Assembly (NCBI RefSeq): GCF_022846655.1
Contig: NZ_AP025667.1
Span: 1,711,001-1,775,000 of the forward strand
Length of the DNA stretch: 64,000 bases
From: Streptomyces seoulensis
GTDB lineage: Bacteria; Actinomycetota; Actinomycetes; Streptomycetales; Streptomycetaceae
Reading direction: 5' to 3'
Both the position numbers and the translations under genes were made by a program. The notes beneath the pieces are model-generated. The model worked only from the letters and a program-made list of their open reading frames with translations. It had not been told where the DNA came from and did not search any database. Below are positions 17,837 to 26,402 of this stretch, in pieces; position 1 is the first letter of the stretch, and the number at the start of each line of letters is the position of its first letter.

Positions 17837-18598
17837 GTGCCCGCCCTCTCCGACGCCGACTTCCTCTCCGCCACCGCCGACCGCCTCGCCGGGCTGCCCA
17901 CCGTGCTGGCCGTCGCGCTCGGCGGGTCGCGGGCCCAGGGCACGCACACCGAGCACAGCGACTGGGACCTCGCCGTCTACTACCGGGGCGGCTTCGACCC
18001 CGACGACCTGCGCGCCCTCGGCTGGCAGGGCGAGGTGTCCGAGATCGGCGGCTGGGGCGGCGGGGTGTTCAACGGCGGGGCCTGGCTCACCATCGACGGC
18101 CGCCGGGCCGACGTCCACTACCGGGATCTCGACGTGGTGGAGCACGAACTGGCCGAGGCGGAAGCGGGCCGCTTCCGGGTGGAGCCCCTGCTGTTCCACC
18201 TCGCCGGCATCCCCACCTATCTGGTCGTCGCCGAACTGGCCGCCAACCAGGTGCTGCGCGGCACCCTGCCCCGCCCCGCCGCCTACCCCGACGCGCTGCG
18301 CCGCACCGCCCCCGAGCGCTGGCGGGGCACCGCCCGCGCCACCCTCGGCTACGCCAAGGCGGCCCACGCCCCGCAAGGCCGCCTCACCGAGGTCGCCGGA
18401 GCCCTCGCCACCGCCGCCGCCCAGGCCGCCCACGCGGTGCTGGCGGAGCGCGGGGAGTGGATCACCAACGAGAAGCGGCTGCTGGAGCGCGCCGGGCTGC
18501 GCCGGATCGACGAGGTGACCGGGTCCCTCACCCCCGGCACCCTCGTGCGCGCGGTCACCAGGGCCGAGGAGATCCTGCTCACTCCGCCGGGGCCCTGA
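17837..18598 (+). CDS. Nucleotidyltransferase-fold protein
   Basis: Encodes 253 residues from a GTG with GAAGGAG upstream. The nucleotidyltransferase signature is VLAVALGGSRAQGTHTEHSD followed by WDLAVYYR: GGSxxxG then a DxD-like pair (about residues 30-50), with a third acidic position in ADVHYRDLD. The rest is alpha-helical and resembles the helical domain of DNA polymerase beta-like aminoglycoside adenylyltransferases. The target is unknown; resistance should not be assumed. Confidence 0.82.
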   Translation: MPALSDADFLSATADRLAGLPTVLAVALGGSRAQGTHTEHSDWDLAVYYRGGFDPDDLRALGWQGEVSEIGGWGGGVFNGGAWLTIDGRRADVHYRDLDVVEHELAEAEAGRFRVEPLLFHLAGIPTYLVVAELAANQVLRGTLPRPAAYPDALRRTAPERWRGTARATLGYAKAAHAPQGRLTEVAGALATAAAQAAHAVLAERGEWITNEKRLLERAGLRRIDEVTGSLTPGTLVRAVTRAEEILLTPPGP

Positions 18599-18725
18599 CC
18601 GGGCATCTTTCACCTCCCCGAAACCTGGACGTCGAGTCCACCGCCACGCCACGCCCTACCCTGGAGTGACCCCCACTCGGCCACCGTCGTCCGAAGGCCC
18701 CCGCCCTCGTACGAACAGGAGCCCC

Positions 18726-20576
18726 GTGTCGCGCCCCGCCGTCCGGTCACTGCCGCCATGGCTCGCCCACGCCTTCCGCGCCCAGCGCGGCCCCGTGCCC
18801 TGGAGCGCGGTGGTCCGGGGCGCCCTCGCCGCCGGACCGCTGCTCCTCGCCGGGGTGCTCGCCGGACTCACCGCCGAGGGCGTCCTCGCCGCGATCGGAG
18901 CGATGCTCGCCGGGATCAACGACCGCCCCGGCGGCAGGCGGGCCTCCGTCGGACGGCTCGGCACGCCCGCCCTGGCAGGCGCGCTCGGCCTGCTCGCGGG
19001 CACCTACGGCGGACAGCACCTGTCCGCCGTACCCCTCACCCTCGTCCTGACCGTGCTCGGCCTGGCCGCCGGGTCGATCAGCGCCATCGGGCCCGTCGCC
19101 TCGGCGGCCGGCACCCAGCTCCTCGTCACCGCCGCCGTCGGCGCGGGCACCCCCGGCGGACCGCCCGGCTGGCAGGGGGCCCTCGCCTTCCTCGCCGGAG
19201 CGCTCTGGCTGCTCCTGCTCCGCCTGGCGCTGCCCACCCCCGGCGTACTCGCCGGCGACTTCCGCTTCGACGGCGAACGCCAGGCGGTGGCCGACGTGTA
19301 CGACGCCGTCGCCGCCCTGCTCGAAGCGGCCGGCGGCGACACCGCGCCCGCCCGCCGGGCCGCGCTCACCGCCGCCCTCGACCACGCGCAGGACGCTCTC
19401 GCCGGGCCCCGGCTGCGCCGCCACGCCGCCTCCGCGGCCGAACGGCGCCTGCACGCCCGGTACCGCGCCGCGCTGCCGCTGGCCGAGGCCGCCACCGCCC
19501 TCGCCTGGGCCGGCGACCCCCTCTGCGCGCGGGCCTCGGAAGGCCCCCGGCGGCTCGCCGCCGCCGTCCGCGACGACACCGCCGCCGGACCGCTGCCCGC
19601 CCCCACCCGCGCCGCGCCCGCCCTGCGCGCCCTCGACGACGCCCTGCTGCGCGCCGCCGAAGCCTTCGACCGCGCAGGAAGCGCCCGCCACCTCACCCTC
19701 GGCCGGCGCGGCGGCGTACGCGGCGCGCTGCGGGCGATGTTCGGCACGGCGGGCCGCGAGTACGGGCTGCGCGTCGCCCTCTGCTTCGGCGCCGGCGCCG
19801 GTATCGCCCAGGCCCTGCACCACACCGGCTGGTACGGCAGCCACCCGCACTGGTACTGGCTGCCGCTCACCGCCGTCTTCCTCGTCAAGCCCGACCTCGG
19901 CCCGCTGGTCTCCCGTGTGCTGTGCCGGGCCGCCGGGACCGTGCTCGGCGCGCTGGCGTTCGCCGCCCTGGCCGCGCTGCTGCCCGACCCGGCTGGGCTG
20001 ATCGTGCTGGTCACGGTGTGCGGCGCGCTGCTGCCCGTCTCCACCCGGCACTTCGCCGCGCTGACCGCCGTCGTCACCGTGCTCGTGCTCGCCCTGATCA
20101 TGGTCGGCGGGGAACCGCAGGCGTGCGTGGGGCGGATCGCCGAGACCATGGTCGCCTGCGCGCTCGTCCTGATCGTCGGGCACCTGCCGATGCCGGGCCG
20201 GCACGGCGCGGGGGTCCGGGCCCGGCTCGCCGTCGCCGGGGGCGCCGCGCACGCCTACCTCGTCCACGTCCTCGCCGAGACGGGCGACCACACCGAACGC
20301 TGGGCGCTGCGCCGCGAGGCGTACCGCACGCTCGCCGAGGCCCGTACCGCCATCGCCGTCTCCGCCGCCGAACTGCCCACCCTGGCCCGGCACACCAAGG
20401 GCACCGACCAGGTGGCCGCCGTACTGGAACGGCTCGTCGACACCACCACCGCCTGCGCGGTCCACCTGGACGACACCGGCCGCCTCACCCCCCGGCACAC
20501 CGGCCAACTCAAGTCCGCCCTGCGGGAACTGGAGGCCGGCGGCCGGGACTGGACCGGGCTCCGCACGGCCGCGTAG
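18726..20576 (+). CDS. FUSC family integral membrane transporter
   Basis: Encodes 616 residues from a GTG with AGGAG upstream. Two hydrophobic blocks (about residues 30-155 and 355-490) flank a soluble helical region, the usual layout of FUSC/aromatic-acid exporter (AaeB/YccS-like) proteins. The second block contains PHWYWLPLTAVFLVKPDLGPLV followed by RAAGTVLGALAFAALAALL, which matches the FUSC core. The C-terminal 110 residues are soluble. Family members export aromatic acids or unknown compounds; the substrate here is unknown. Confidence 0.87.
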   Translation: MSRPAVRSLPPWLAHAFRAQRGPVPWSAVVRGALAAGPLLLAGVLAGLTAEGVLAAIGAMLAGINDRPGGRRASVGRLGTPALAGALGLLAGTYGGQHLSAVPLTLVLTVLGLAAGSISAIGPVASAAGTQLLVTAAVGAGTPGGPPGWQGALAFLAGALWLLLLRLALPTPGVLAGDFRFDGERQAVADVYDAVAALLEAAGGDTAPARRAALTAALDHAQDALAGPRLRRHAASAAERRLHARYRAALPLAEAATALAWAGDPLCARASEGPRRLAAAVRDDTAAGPLPAPTRAAPALRALDDALLRAAEAFDRAGSARHLTLGRRGGVRGALRAMFGTAGREYGLRVALCFGAGAGIAQALHHTGWYGSHPHWYWLPLTAVFLVKPDLGPLVSRVLCRAAGTVLGALAFAALAALLPDPAGLIVLVTVCGALLPVSTRHFAALTAVVTVLVLALIMVGGEPQACVGRIAETMVACALVLIVGHLPMPGRHGAGVRARLAVAGGAAHAYLVHVLAETGDHTERWALRREAYRTLAEARTAIAVSAAELPTLARHTKGTDQVAAVLERLVDTTTACAVHLDDTGRLTPRHTGQLKSALRELEAGGRDWTGLRTAA

Positions 20577-20681
20577 CCGTTCGCCGCTCACCGCTCACCG
20601 GAAAAAAATCCGCCGTACGGCGATGAGTTGTGCATCCGTCCACGGTCAGCACCCCGAACAGACCGTAGGACAGGAGGACTC

Positions 20682-21326
20682 ATGTCACTTCCGGACATCG
20701 TCACGCGCGAGCGGTGGCGGGCGGCGCGCGAGGAGTTACGGCGCAAGGAGGAGGCCGTCGAGCGGGCGCGGGCCGCGCTCGGCGCCGAACGTCGGCGGCT
20801 GCCCATGGTGGAGGTCTCCACGGAGTACGTCCTCGAGGGCGGCGACGGCAAGGCCACCCTCCTCGACCTCTTCGGGGACCGCACCCAACTCGTCGTCCAC
20901 CACTTCATGTTCGCGCCCGGACAGGAAGCGGGCTGCCCCTGCTGCGCTGCCTTCCTCGACCAGCTCGGCCACCTCGCCCACCTCCGGGCCCGCGACACCG
21001 CCTTCGCGGCCGTCTCCCTCGCGCCCTTCACCCGCCTGCTCCCCTTCAAGGCGCGGATGGGCTGGACCGTGCCCTGGTACTCCTCCTGCCACAGCGACTT
21101 CAACCGCGACTTCGAGGCGACCGTGGACCGCGACGGCGCCCCCACGGAGCGCCCCGGCCTGAGCTGCTTCCTGCGCGACGGCGACCGGGTCTTCCACACC
21201 TACTCGGTGTACGACGACGCCTTGGACGGCGTCGGCGCCCTCTCCGGACTGCTCGACCTCACCGCCCTCGGCCGCCACCCGCACGGCAGCGACCGGCTCC
21301 GCCTGCACGACGAGTACGAGCACTGA
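20682..21326 (+). CDS. DUF899 family thioredoxin-like protein with a TTA codon
   Basis: Encodes 214 residues from an ATG with AGGAGGA upstream. DUF899 features are VVHHFMFAPGQEAGCPCC, a Cys pair at the position of a thioredoxin active site, LDQLGHLAHL, and GMGW/PWYSS-like sequence (RMGWTVPWYSSCHSDFNRDF), ending in RVFHTYSVYDDALD. The family is thioredoxin-fold with no settled role. Leucine 19 is encoded by TTA (20736-20738), the only in-frame TTA I found in the window's plus- or minus-strand genes, so translation should depend on the developmental tRNA bldA. Confidence 0.88.
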   Translation: MSLPDIVTRERWRAAREELRRKEEAVERARAALGAERRRLPMVEVSTEYVLEGGDGKATLLDLFGDRTQLVVHHFMFAPGQEAGCPCCAAFLDQLGHLAHLRARDTAFAAVSLAPFTRLLPFKARMGWTVPWYSSCHSDFNRDFEATVDRDGAPTERPGLSCFLRDGDRVFHTYSVYDDALDGVGALSGLLDLTALGRHPHGSDRLRLHDEYEH

Positions 21327-21338
21327 GCCGCCGGTGTC

Positions 21339-21365
21339 CTTCCGTGCCCGTCCGGGCACCGGAAG
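21339..21365 (+). terminator. Terminator after the DUF899 gene
   Basis: CTTCCGTGCCC pairs with GGGCACCGGAAG around a GTCC loop with a single bulge, 12 bases after the stop. Confidence 0.65.
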
Positions 21366-21512
21366 CGTCCGCCGCTGTCCTTCGGTCGAGCGGACGTCCA
21401 CGTTCGGCTGTGAACCGGTGTCGGCTGTGTCTCAGTCCCGTCACCGGGCGAGGCGATCACCCCCTCCAGCGCGTTGACTTCGGTAAGTACGACGCACGAC
21501 TGGAGGTGCGAG

Positions 21513-21731
21513 ATGGTGATGGGGCGTACCGTGCTCGAACGCTTTCCCGCAGGCGGCCCGCGCGGCTCATGGCCCGCGGAGGAGTTCGCGCACGCGCGAC
21601 GACTGGAAGGTGTGCCCGCGGAGGTCGTGATGGACCTCGCGACGGACACCTTCCTCGTGATCACGCGCGGCGCCGACGGCGTGGACCCAAGGCGGCTCAG
21701 CCGCGCTTCTGCGCCGGGACGGCGGCCGTGA
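21513..21731 (+). CDS. Small hypothetical protein, 72 aa
   Basis: Starts at ATG 21513 with GGAGG six bases upstream, a good ribosome-binding site that decides against the earlier in-frame start at 21474. The product (MVMGRTVLERFPAGGPRG, then EVVMDLATDTFLVITRG) looks like a small alpha/beta protein I associate with conserved Streptomyces hypotheticals, but I cannot name a family. The last 35 bases overlap the 3' end of the convergent ABC transporter gene, and the final residues (RRLSRASAPGRRP) read like antisense of that gene, so the natural stop may have been lost. Confidence 0.6.
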   Translation: MVMGRTVLERFPAGGPRGSWPAEEFAHARRLEGVPAEVVMDLATDTFLVITRGADGVDPRRLSRASAPGRRP

Positions 21732-23649
21732 ACTGCCCCGCCTGGAGCGCGTACAGCTCCGCGTAGACCCCGCCCCGCGCGAGCAGCTCCTCCGGGGTGC
21801 CGGACTCCACCAGCCGGCCCCGCTCCAGGACGTGCACCAGATCGGCGTGCCGGACCGAGGCGAGCCGGTGCGTGATCAGTACGACCGTCTGCCCGGTCCC
21901 CGCCAGCGCCCGGATCTTCTCGAACACCGCCAGCTCGGCCCGCGCGTCCAGGGCCGCCGTCGGCTCGTCCACGATCAGGATGTCGCCGCGCCGGTAGGCG
22001 GCACGCGCGATCCCGAGCCGCTGCCACTGGCCCCCGGACAGCTCATGGCCGCCGGTGAAATTGCGGGCCAGCAGGGTGTCCAGACCGCGCGGCAGACCCG
22101 CGACCACCTCCTCGGCACCGGCCTCCCCGACCGCCGACGCCAGCCGCTCCTCGGTCAGCGGTACGGAGGAACGGCCCACCGCCACGTTCACCCGCGCGGT
22201 GAACGGCCACCGCTTGAAGTCCTGCGCCACCATCGCCACCCGCTCGGCCAGCCGCCGCCGGTCCGCCCGCGCCGCGTCGACCCCGTCCCACAGCACCCGC
22301 CCCCGGTCCGGCGCGTACAGGCCCGCGAGCAGCTTGACCAGGGTCGTCTTGCCCGAACCGTTCTCCCCGACCAGCGCGATGATCCGGCCCATGGGCAGGC
22401 TCAGGCTCACCCCGTCCAGCGCGGGCCGGGCCGACTCGCCCGGATAGCTGAAGGTGACGTCCTCGAACCTGATCTCCTTCGGCTCCTCGGGCAGTTCCTC
22501 GCCGCCCACGGGGATCGCCCGCTCGGCCGCCTCCACGTACAGCCGCTGCAGATCGCCGACGAACAGCGCCTCCTCGTGCAGTTGGTTGATCTCCAGCACC
22601 AGCGTGTCCAGGCTGCCCGACCCGGTACGGATGGCGATCACCGCCGTACCCGCCACCGACAGCGCCATCGCCCCGGCCAGCAGCAGCGCGCCGAGCGTGG
22701 CGTACGTGGCCAGCGTCGCCAGGCCCGTCCACGCGGCCGCGGCCAGCCCCGTGCGCGCCGCCAGCCGGGACAGCCGGGCCTGCTCCGCCTCCGCCGTCTC
22801 CGACATCGCCCGGAAGTGCCGCAGCAGGAACGGACCCACCCCGTGGACCCGGATCTCCGGTGCCGCCCCCGGCTCGGTGAGCAGACTTCCGATCAGATGA
22901 CCGGCCCGGACGTGCTGCACCCAGGTGTGGAACGACTCGTAGCGCCGCCGCGCGTTGGTCAGGGCGCTCCAGGCGCTCGGCAGCGTCATGGTGACCAGCA
23001 ACGGCAGCAGCGCGGGATGCAGCACGGTCAGCACACCGGCCGCCGCGATCAGCGAGATCAGCGCGTTGATCACCCGCGCGCTGTAGGAGATCATGTTGCG
23101 CGCCGACCGGGCGCCGTACTGCGCGGTGTCCAGCAGCTTGTGGAAGGCGTGGTCCTCGATCGCGGCCAGCTCCACATCGGCCGCCCGCTCCAGATACAGC
23201 TCGGTCGCGACCCGCTCCACCTTGGGTTCGAGGCGCCCGGTGGCATACGTCGAGGCGGCCCGCAGCACCGCCGCGATCAGCGCCATCGACGCCATCACCG
23301 CGAGGGCGGGCACGGCGGCGCGCAGCCGGCGCTCGATGTCCGGGCCGGTGAGCAGGCTGCCGAGCGCGCTGTTCACCGCCAGCAGGCTCACCGCCTGGGC
23401 CACTCCCCGGCCGACCTCGGCGGCCAGCACGGTCCTCGCGGCCCGCGGGTCCGCCTGGCGGGCCAGCCGCAGACTGGACGCCAGCATGCCCGGCAGCCGC
23501 CGCACCATCGACCTGAAGCTCAGTTCCAGGAACGCGTCGGCGTGCTCGTTCCACCCCATGTCGTACCGGAGCGGACCGCCGAACAGCAGCCGCTCCGACT
23601 CCGACACCTCCGGCCCGGCCACCCCGTCCTGCCCTCGCCGCCTTGGCAC
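21697..23649 (-). CDS. ABC transporter, fused permease and ATPase
   Basis: Encodes 650 residues from a GTG with GGGAGG upstream. The N-terminal 340 residues contain about six membrane segments (type IV exporter fold). The ATPase domain has Walker A GENGSGKTT, Q-loop VAQDFKRWP, signature LSGGQWQRLGIARA, Walker B ILIVDEPTAALD and the H-loop LITHRL. It is a half-transporter that would dimerise to export an unknown substrate, possibly a lipid, peptide or metabolite. No partner half is adjacent, so a homodimer is likely. Confidence 0.93.
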   Translation of the reverse strand: MPRRRGQDGVAGPEVSESERLLFGGPLRYDMGWNEHADAFLELSFRSMVRRLPGMLASSLRLARQADPRAARTVLAAEVGRGVAQAVSLLAVNSALGSLLTGPDIERRLRAAVPALAVMASMALIAAVLRAASTYATGRLEPKVERVATELYLERAADVELAAIEDHAFHKLLDTAQYGARSARNMISYSARVINALISLIAAAGVLTVLHPALLPLLVTMTLPSAWSALTNARRRYESFHTWVQHVRAGHLIGSLLTEPGAAPEIRVHGVGPFLLRHFRAMSETAEAEQARLSRLAARTGLAAAAWTGLATLATYATLGALLLAGAMALSVAGTAVIAIRTGSGSLDTLVLEINQLHEEALFVGDLQRLYVEAAERAIPVGGEELPEEPKEIRFEDVTFSYPGESARPALDGVSLSLPMGRIIALVGENGSGKTTLVKLLAGLYAPDRGRVLWDGVDAARADRRRLAERVAMVAQDFKRWPFTARVNVAVGRSSVPLTEERLASAVGEAGAEEVVAGLPRGLDTLLARNFTGGHELSGGQWQRLGIARAAYRRGDILIVDEPTAALDARAELAVFEKIRALAGTGQTVVLITHRLASVRHADLVHVLERGRLVESGTPEELLARGGVYAELYALQAGQFTAAVPAQKRG

Positions 23650-23821
23650 CGCGAACCTCCCCGAGCCGTGACCGAAACGGCCACTATCGCCGCGCGGCCC
23701 GGGCGCGGGCAGAGCGCGGGCGGGGCTGACGGGGGCGTACGGGGGGTGCGCGGGGGCGGGGGCTCTGCCGCGGCGGCGCGTGCTCGCCGGGTGGACGCCG
23801 GCGGGTGACGCGGACGTGCCG

Positions 23822-24244
23822 TCAGGCCGACAGGGGCCGGGACCAGTCCGGGGTCGTGCCCGTGACCCGGCACAGTGCCAGGTACAGCGGGATCGGCGGG
23901 GTGTAGGGGATGGTGCCCGCCGGGCGGCGCAGCAGGTGCGCGGTCGCGGGGACCGGGGCGCCGGGGGCGTACTCGGCGGGTGCGGGCCAGGGGAGGGCGT
24001 AGTCGGAGTCCGCCGGGACGATCCACCACCAGCGCCCGCCGTCGGCGTACACGCAGCCCACCCGGGGCAGCCGGGGGACGATCAGCGCCGCCAGCCGGTC
24101 CGGCATGGCCACGGCGTCGCAGCCGAGCGGCGCGGTCATGCCCTCGGGCACCGGCGGGCCGGGGGCCCGGTCCGGAGCGGGGCGGTCGCGTCCGAGCCGG
24201 ACCAGCGTGTCCAGGCCGAGCGGATGCCCGGCGGCGCCGATCAC
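23822..24244 (-). CDS. Hypothetical protein, partner of HATPase gene
   Basis: Encodes 140 residues; its GTG start overlaps the stop of the HATPase gene (GTGA), so the two are translationally coupled. Residues 45-95 hold CVYADGGRWWWIVPADSDYALPWP-like sequence, a Trp-rich core I associate with small proteins beside Streptomyces anti-sigma-like ATPases. I recognise no named domain. By position it is part of the WhiJ-like module. Confidence 0.8.
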   Translation of the reverse strand: MIGAAGHPLGLDTLVRLGRDRPAPDRAPGPPVPEGMTAPLGCDAVAMPDRLAALIVPRLPRVGCVYADGGRWWWIVPADSDYALPWPAPAEYAPGAPVPATAHLLRRPAGTIPYTPPIPLYLALCRVTGTTPDWSRPLSA

Positions 24245-24918
24245 GCCCGCCCCCGGACGTGGTCCCGCTCGGCGGCGTGGGCGTACTGCTCCGGTACCCG
24301 TGCGTGCCGGGCGGTGTCGGCGCGGTCGTCCTCGCCGGGAGCGCGCGCCGGATCGGGCTTGCCGCGCGGGCCCCAGCCGAGGTCATGACGCGGCTCGGCG
24401 CCGGTGAGCGGTGCGGCGGCCCCGTCCGTCGCGGAGCCCCGCTCCAGCTCGGCCCAGACCAGCAGGCCGGGCCCGTGCTCCTGGGCTCCCCAGGCCCGGC
24501 ACAGCGCGGCGACGAGAAGCAATCCCCTCCCGTGCTCCTCATCGGGCCGCTGCTGTGCCGGGTGGGGCTCGCCGGGCGCGCATCCCTCGTCGCGTACGGC
24601 GATGCGCACCAGGCCGTCGTGGTCGAGCAGTTCGCACACCACACGACTGCTCGCGGTGTGCACGATGGCGTTGGTGACCAGCTCGGACATGACCAGGACC
24701 GCGCTGTCACAGGTGTCCGCGCACACCGACCAGCCGGTCAGCCGGGCGCGCGCCAGGCGTCTGGCCTGGGCGGGAGAACCCGGGTGTGCGGCCAGCTCGA
24801 AGCGGAACCGGCGGCCGGCCCCGGCCGGAGCCGCTGCCGGTGCCGTTGCGACGCCGGGACGGGAACGGTCTGCGGCGGAGTCTGTTCCTAAGGGCGCGGA
24901 CGGAATCACGCTTGCCAC
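24241..24918 (-). CDS. Anti-sigma-factor-like HATPase (RsbW/SpoIIAB type)
   Basis: Encodes 225 residues from GTG 24918; GTG 24909 or TTG 24945 are also possible. A GHKL ATPase domain spans about residues 35-145: VLVMSELVTNAIVHT (N-box), VRIAVRDEGCAP (G1-like) and HGRGLLLVAALCRAWG (G2-like). Such small single-domain ATPases in Streptomyces resemble anti-sigma factor kinases without sensor domains. The C-terminal 70 residues are charged and disordered-looking. It is divergent from the XRE/DUF397 pair across two palindromes, the layout of WhiJ-type modules. Confidence 0.9.
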   Translation of the reverse strand: MASVIPSAPLGTDSAADRSRPGVATAPAAAPAGAGRRFRFELAAHPGSPAQARRLARARLTGWSVCADTCDSAVLVMSELVTNAIVHTASSRVVCELLDHDGLVRIAVRDEGCAPGEPHPAQQRPDEEHGRGLLLVAALCRAWGAQEHGPGLLVWAELERGSATDGAAAPLTGAEPRHDLGWGPRGKPDPARAPGEDDRADTARHARVPEQYAHAAERDHVRGRA

Positions 24919-24934
24919 TATCTCCCCGCCGTGA

Positions 24935-24949
24935 ACACTTGGCAAGTGT
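24935..24949. promoter_or_regulatory. Palindrome in the WhiJ-like divergent promoter region
   Basis: ACACTTGGCAAGTGT is a perfect 15-bp palindrome, 17 bases upstream of the HATPase start and directly next to a second inverted repeat. It is a candidate operator for the XRE regulator encoded opposite. Confidence 0.55.
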
Positions 24950-24970
24950 CACTCTGAAAAATGCAGAGTG
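24950..24970. promoter_or_regulatory. Second inverted repeat in the WhiJ-like divergent region
   Basis: CACTCTG-aaaaatg-CAGAGTG, a perfect 7-bp repeat with an AT-rich 7-base spacer, unusual in this GC-rich sequence. It abuts the first palindrome. Confidence 0.55.
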
Positions 24971-25157
24971 CTGTATGACGCGGTGAACGGCCGTGGCACA
25001 CTGCTCGCAACAGCACGTCGCGCGGCGCCAATTGGGACCGTCGTCGATCCGGCCGGATCTTCGAATGAGTCTTCGAGCGGCGCCGCAGGGCTGTCGGGGT
25101 TCCCCCGCCGGGAACTCCCTCACCGGGACCGATATCTCTTCCGCCGGAGGTGGCAAC

Positions 25158-26018
25158 GTGAGCGAACCACGGTCCGCGCCGACCGTGGGCCAGGTGGTCC
25201 TCGGACGACGCCTGCTGGACCTGCGGGAACGCGCTGGGCTCAAGCGCGAGGAGGCCGCCCGCGTCCTTCGCGTCGCCCCCGCCACCGTGCGCCGGATGGA
25301 GATGGCCGAGGTCTCCCTCAAGATCCCGTACCTGCAACTGCTGCTGAGGTCCTACGGCGTTCCGGACGACGAGGCCGAACTCTTCGTCCAACTGGCCGAG
25401 GAGGCCAACAGGCCGGGCTGGTGGCAGCGGTTCCACGACATCCTGCCGGGCTGGTTCTCCATGTACGTCAGCCTGGAGGGCGCCGCCGCGCTCATCCGCT
25501 CCTACGAGCCGCACTTCGTCCCCGGACTGCTCCAGACCGAGGACTACGCGCGCGGGGTGCTCAGATCGGGCGCCATCGGCCAGACCAGCCCCGACGACAT
25601 CGAGCGCCACGTCGACCTGCGGATGCGCCGTCAGGAACTGCTCACCCGCCCCGACGCCCCCCGCTTCTGGGCGGTGATGGACGAGACCGCCCTGCGCCGC
25701 CCGGTCGGCGGCCCGGAGGTGATGCGCGCCCAGCTCGACAGACTCCTGGAGGCGACGACGCTGCCCGGCGTCACGCTCCAGGTGGCCCCGTTCGCCAACG
25801 GGCCGCATCCGGGCACGTACGGCCCCTTCGTACTGTTCCGGTTCGCCATGCCCGAACTCCCGGACATGGTCTACAGCGAGTACCTGACCGGCGCCGTCTA
25901 CCTCGACGCGCGCTCCGAGGTGGCCACCCACCTGGAGGTCATGGACCGCATGGCGGCACAGGCCGCCACGGCACAACGCACGAAGGAGATCCTCCGGGAT
26001 CTCCGCAAGGAGCTGTGA
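25158..26018 (+). CDS. XRE-family regulator with DUF5753 domain (WhiJ-like)
   Basis: Encodes 286 residues from GTG 25158 with GGAGG upstream. The N-terminal helix-turn-helix covers residues 8-65 (LGRRLLDLRERAGLKREEAA then RVAPATVRRMEMAE). The rest is a DUF5753 (Scr1-type) domain with FVPGLLQTEDYAR, RRQELLTRPDAPRFWAVMDE and YGPFVLFRFAMPELPDMVY. Proteins of this type, with a DUF397 partner, include WhiJ, a developmental regulator in S. coelicolor. It probably binds the palindromes about 200 bases upstream, releasing them with help of the DUF397 protein. Confidence 0.92.
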   Translation: MSEPRSAPTVGQVVLGRRLLDLRERAGLKREEAARVLRVAPATVRRMEMAEVSLKIPYLQLLLRSYGVPDDEAELFVQLAEEANRPGWWQRFHDILPGWFSMYVSLEGAAALIRSYEPHFVPGLLQTEDYARGVLRSGAIGQTSPDDIERHVDLRMRRQELLTRPDAPRFWAVMDETALRRPVGGPEVMRAQLDRLLEATTLPGVTLQVAPFANGPHPGTYGPFVLFRFAMPELPDMVYSEYLTGAVYLDARSEVATHLEVMDRMAAQAATAQRTKEILRDLRKEL

Positions 26019-26273
26019 ATGGATCGCATCAATCCGCGCCGCCGCGTCTACAACGGCATGCCCGCGCGGGAGCTGGGCGCCGTGGGCTGGCACAAGCCCT
26101 GGAGCGGCGGCAACGGCGGCAACTGCCTGGAGGCCATGAAACTGGCCGACGGCCGCATCGCCGTACGCCAGTCCACCGACCCGGACGGCCCCGCGCTGAT
26201 ATACACCACCGACGAGATGACCGCCTTTATCGAGGGCGCGAAGGCGGGAGAGGCGGACTTCCTGCTCTCCTGA
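26019..26273 (+). CDS. DUF397 family protein, partner of the XRE regulator
   Basis: Encodes 84 residues. The ATG follows the XRE stop with no gap (TGAATG), so the pair is certainly cotranscribed. DUF397 features are GWHKPWSGGNGGNCLEAM, ADGRIAVRQSTDPDGPALIY and TTDEMTAFIEGAKAGEADFL. In this family the small protein is thought to antagonise the HTH partner, like a toxin/antitoxin-style pair. The gene ends close to the gltD hairpin. Confidence 0.93.
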   Translation: MDRINPRRRVYNGMPARELGAVGWHKPWSGGNGGNCLEAMKLADGRIAVRQSTDPDGPALIYTTDEMTAFIEGAKAGEADFLLS

Positions 26274-26372
26274 ACCGCTCTCCCTGTTTTTGACTCATGC
26301 TCACCACCCTTGCGCCCAGATCCACGAGACCGGACGGACCCGACCCCCACTGACCCCGCGTCACCCTTCTCC

Positions 26373-26402
26373 CCGGCCGATGGCTACACCGCCATCGGCC
26401 GG
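26373..26402. terminator. Hairpin over the gltD stop, likely two-way terminator
   Basis: A perfect 12-bp stem, CCGGCCGATGGC-tacacc-GCCATCGGCCGG, includes the gltD stop codon and lies 100 bases after the DUF397 gene. Confidence 0.6.

Noticed and set aside
17837..18598. Aminoglycoside-resistance adenylyltransferase
   Set aside because: Only the generic nucleotidyltransferase fold is visible; nothing points to an antibiotic substrate.
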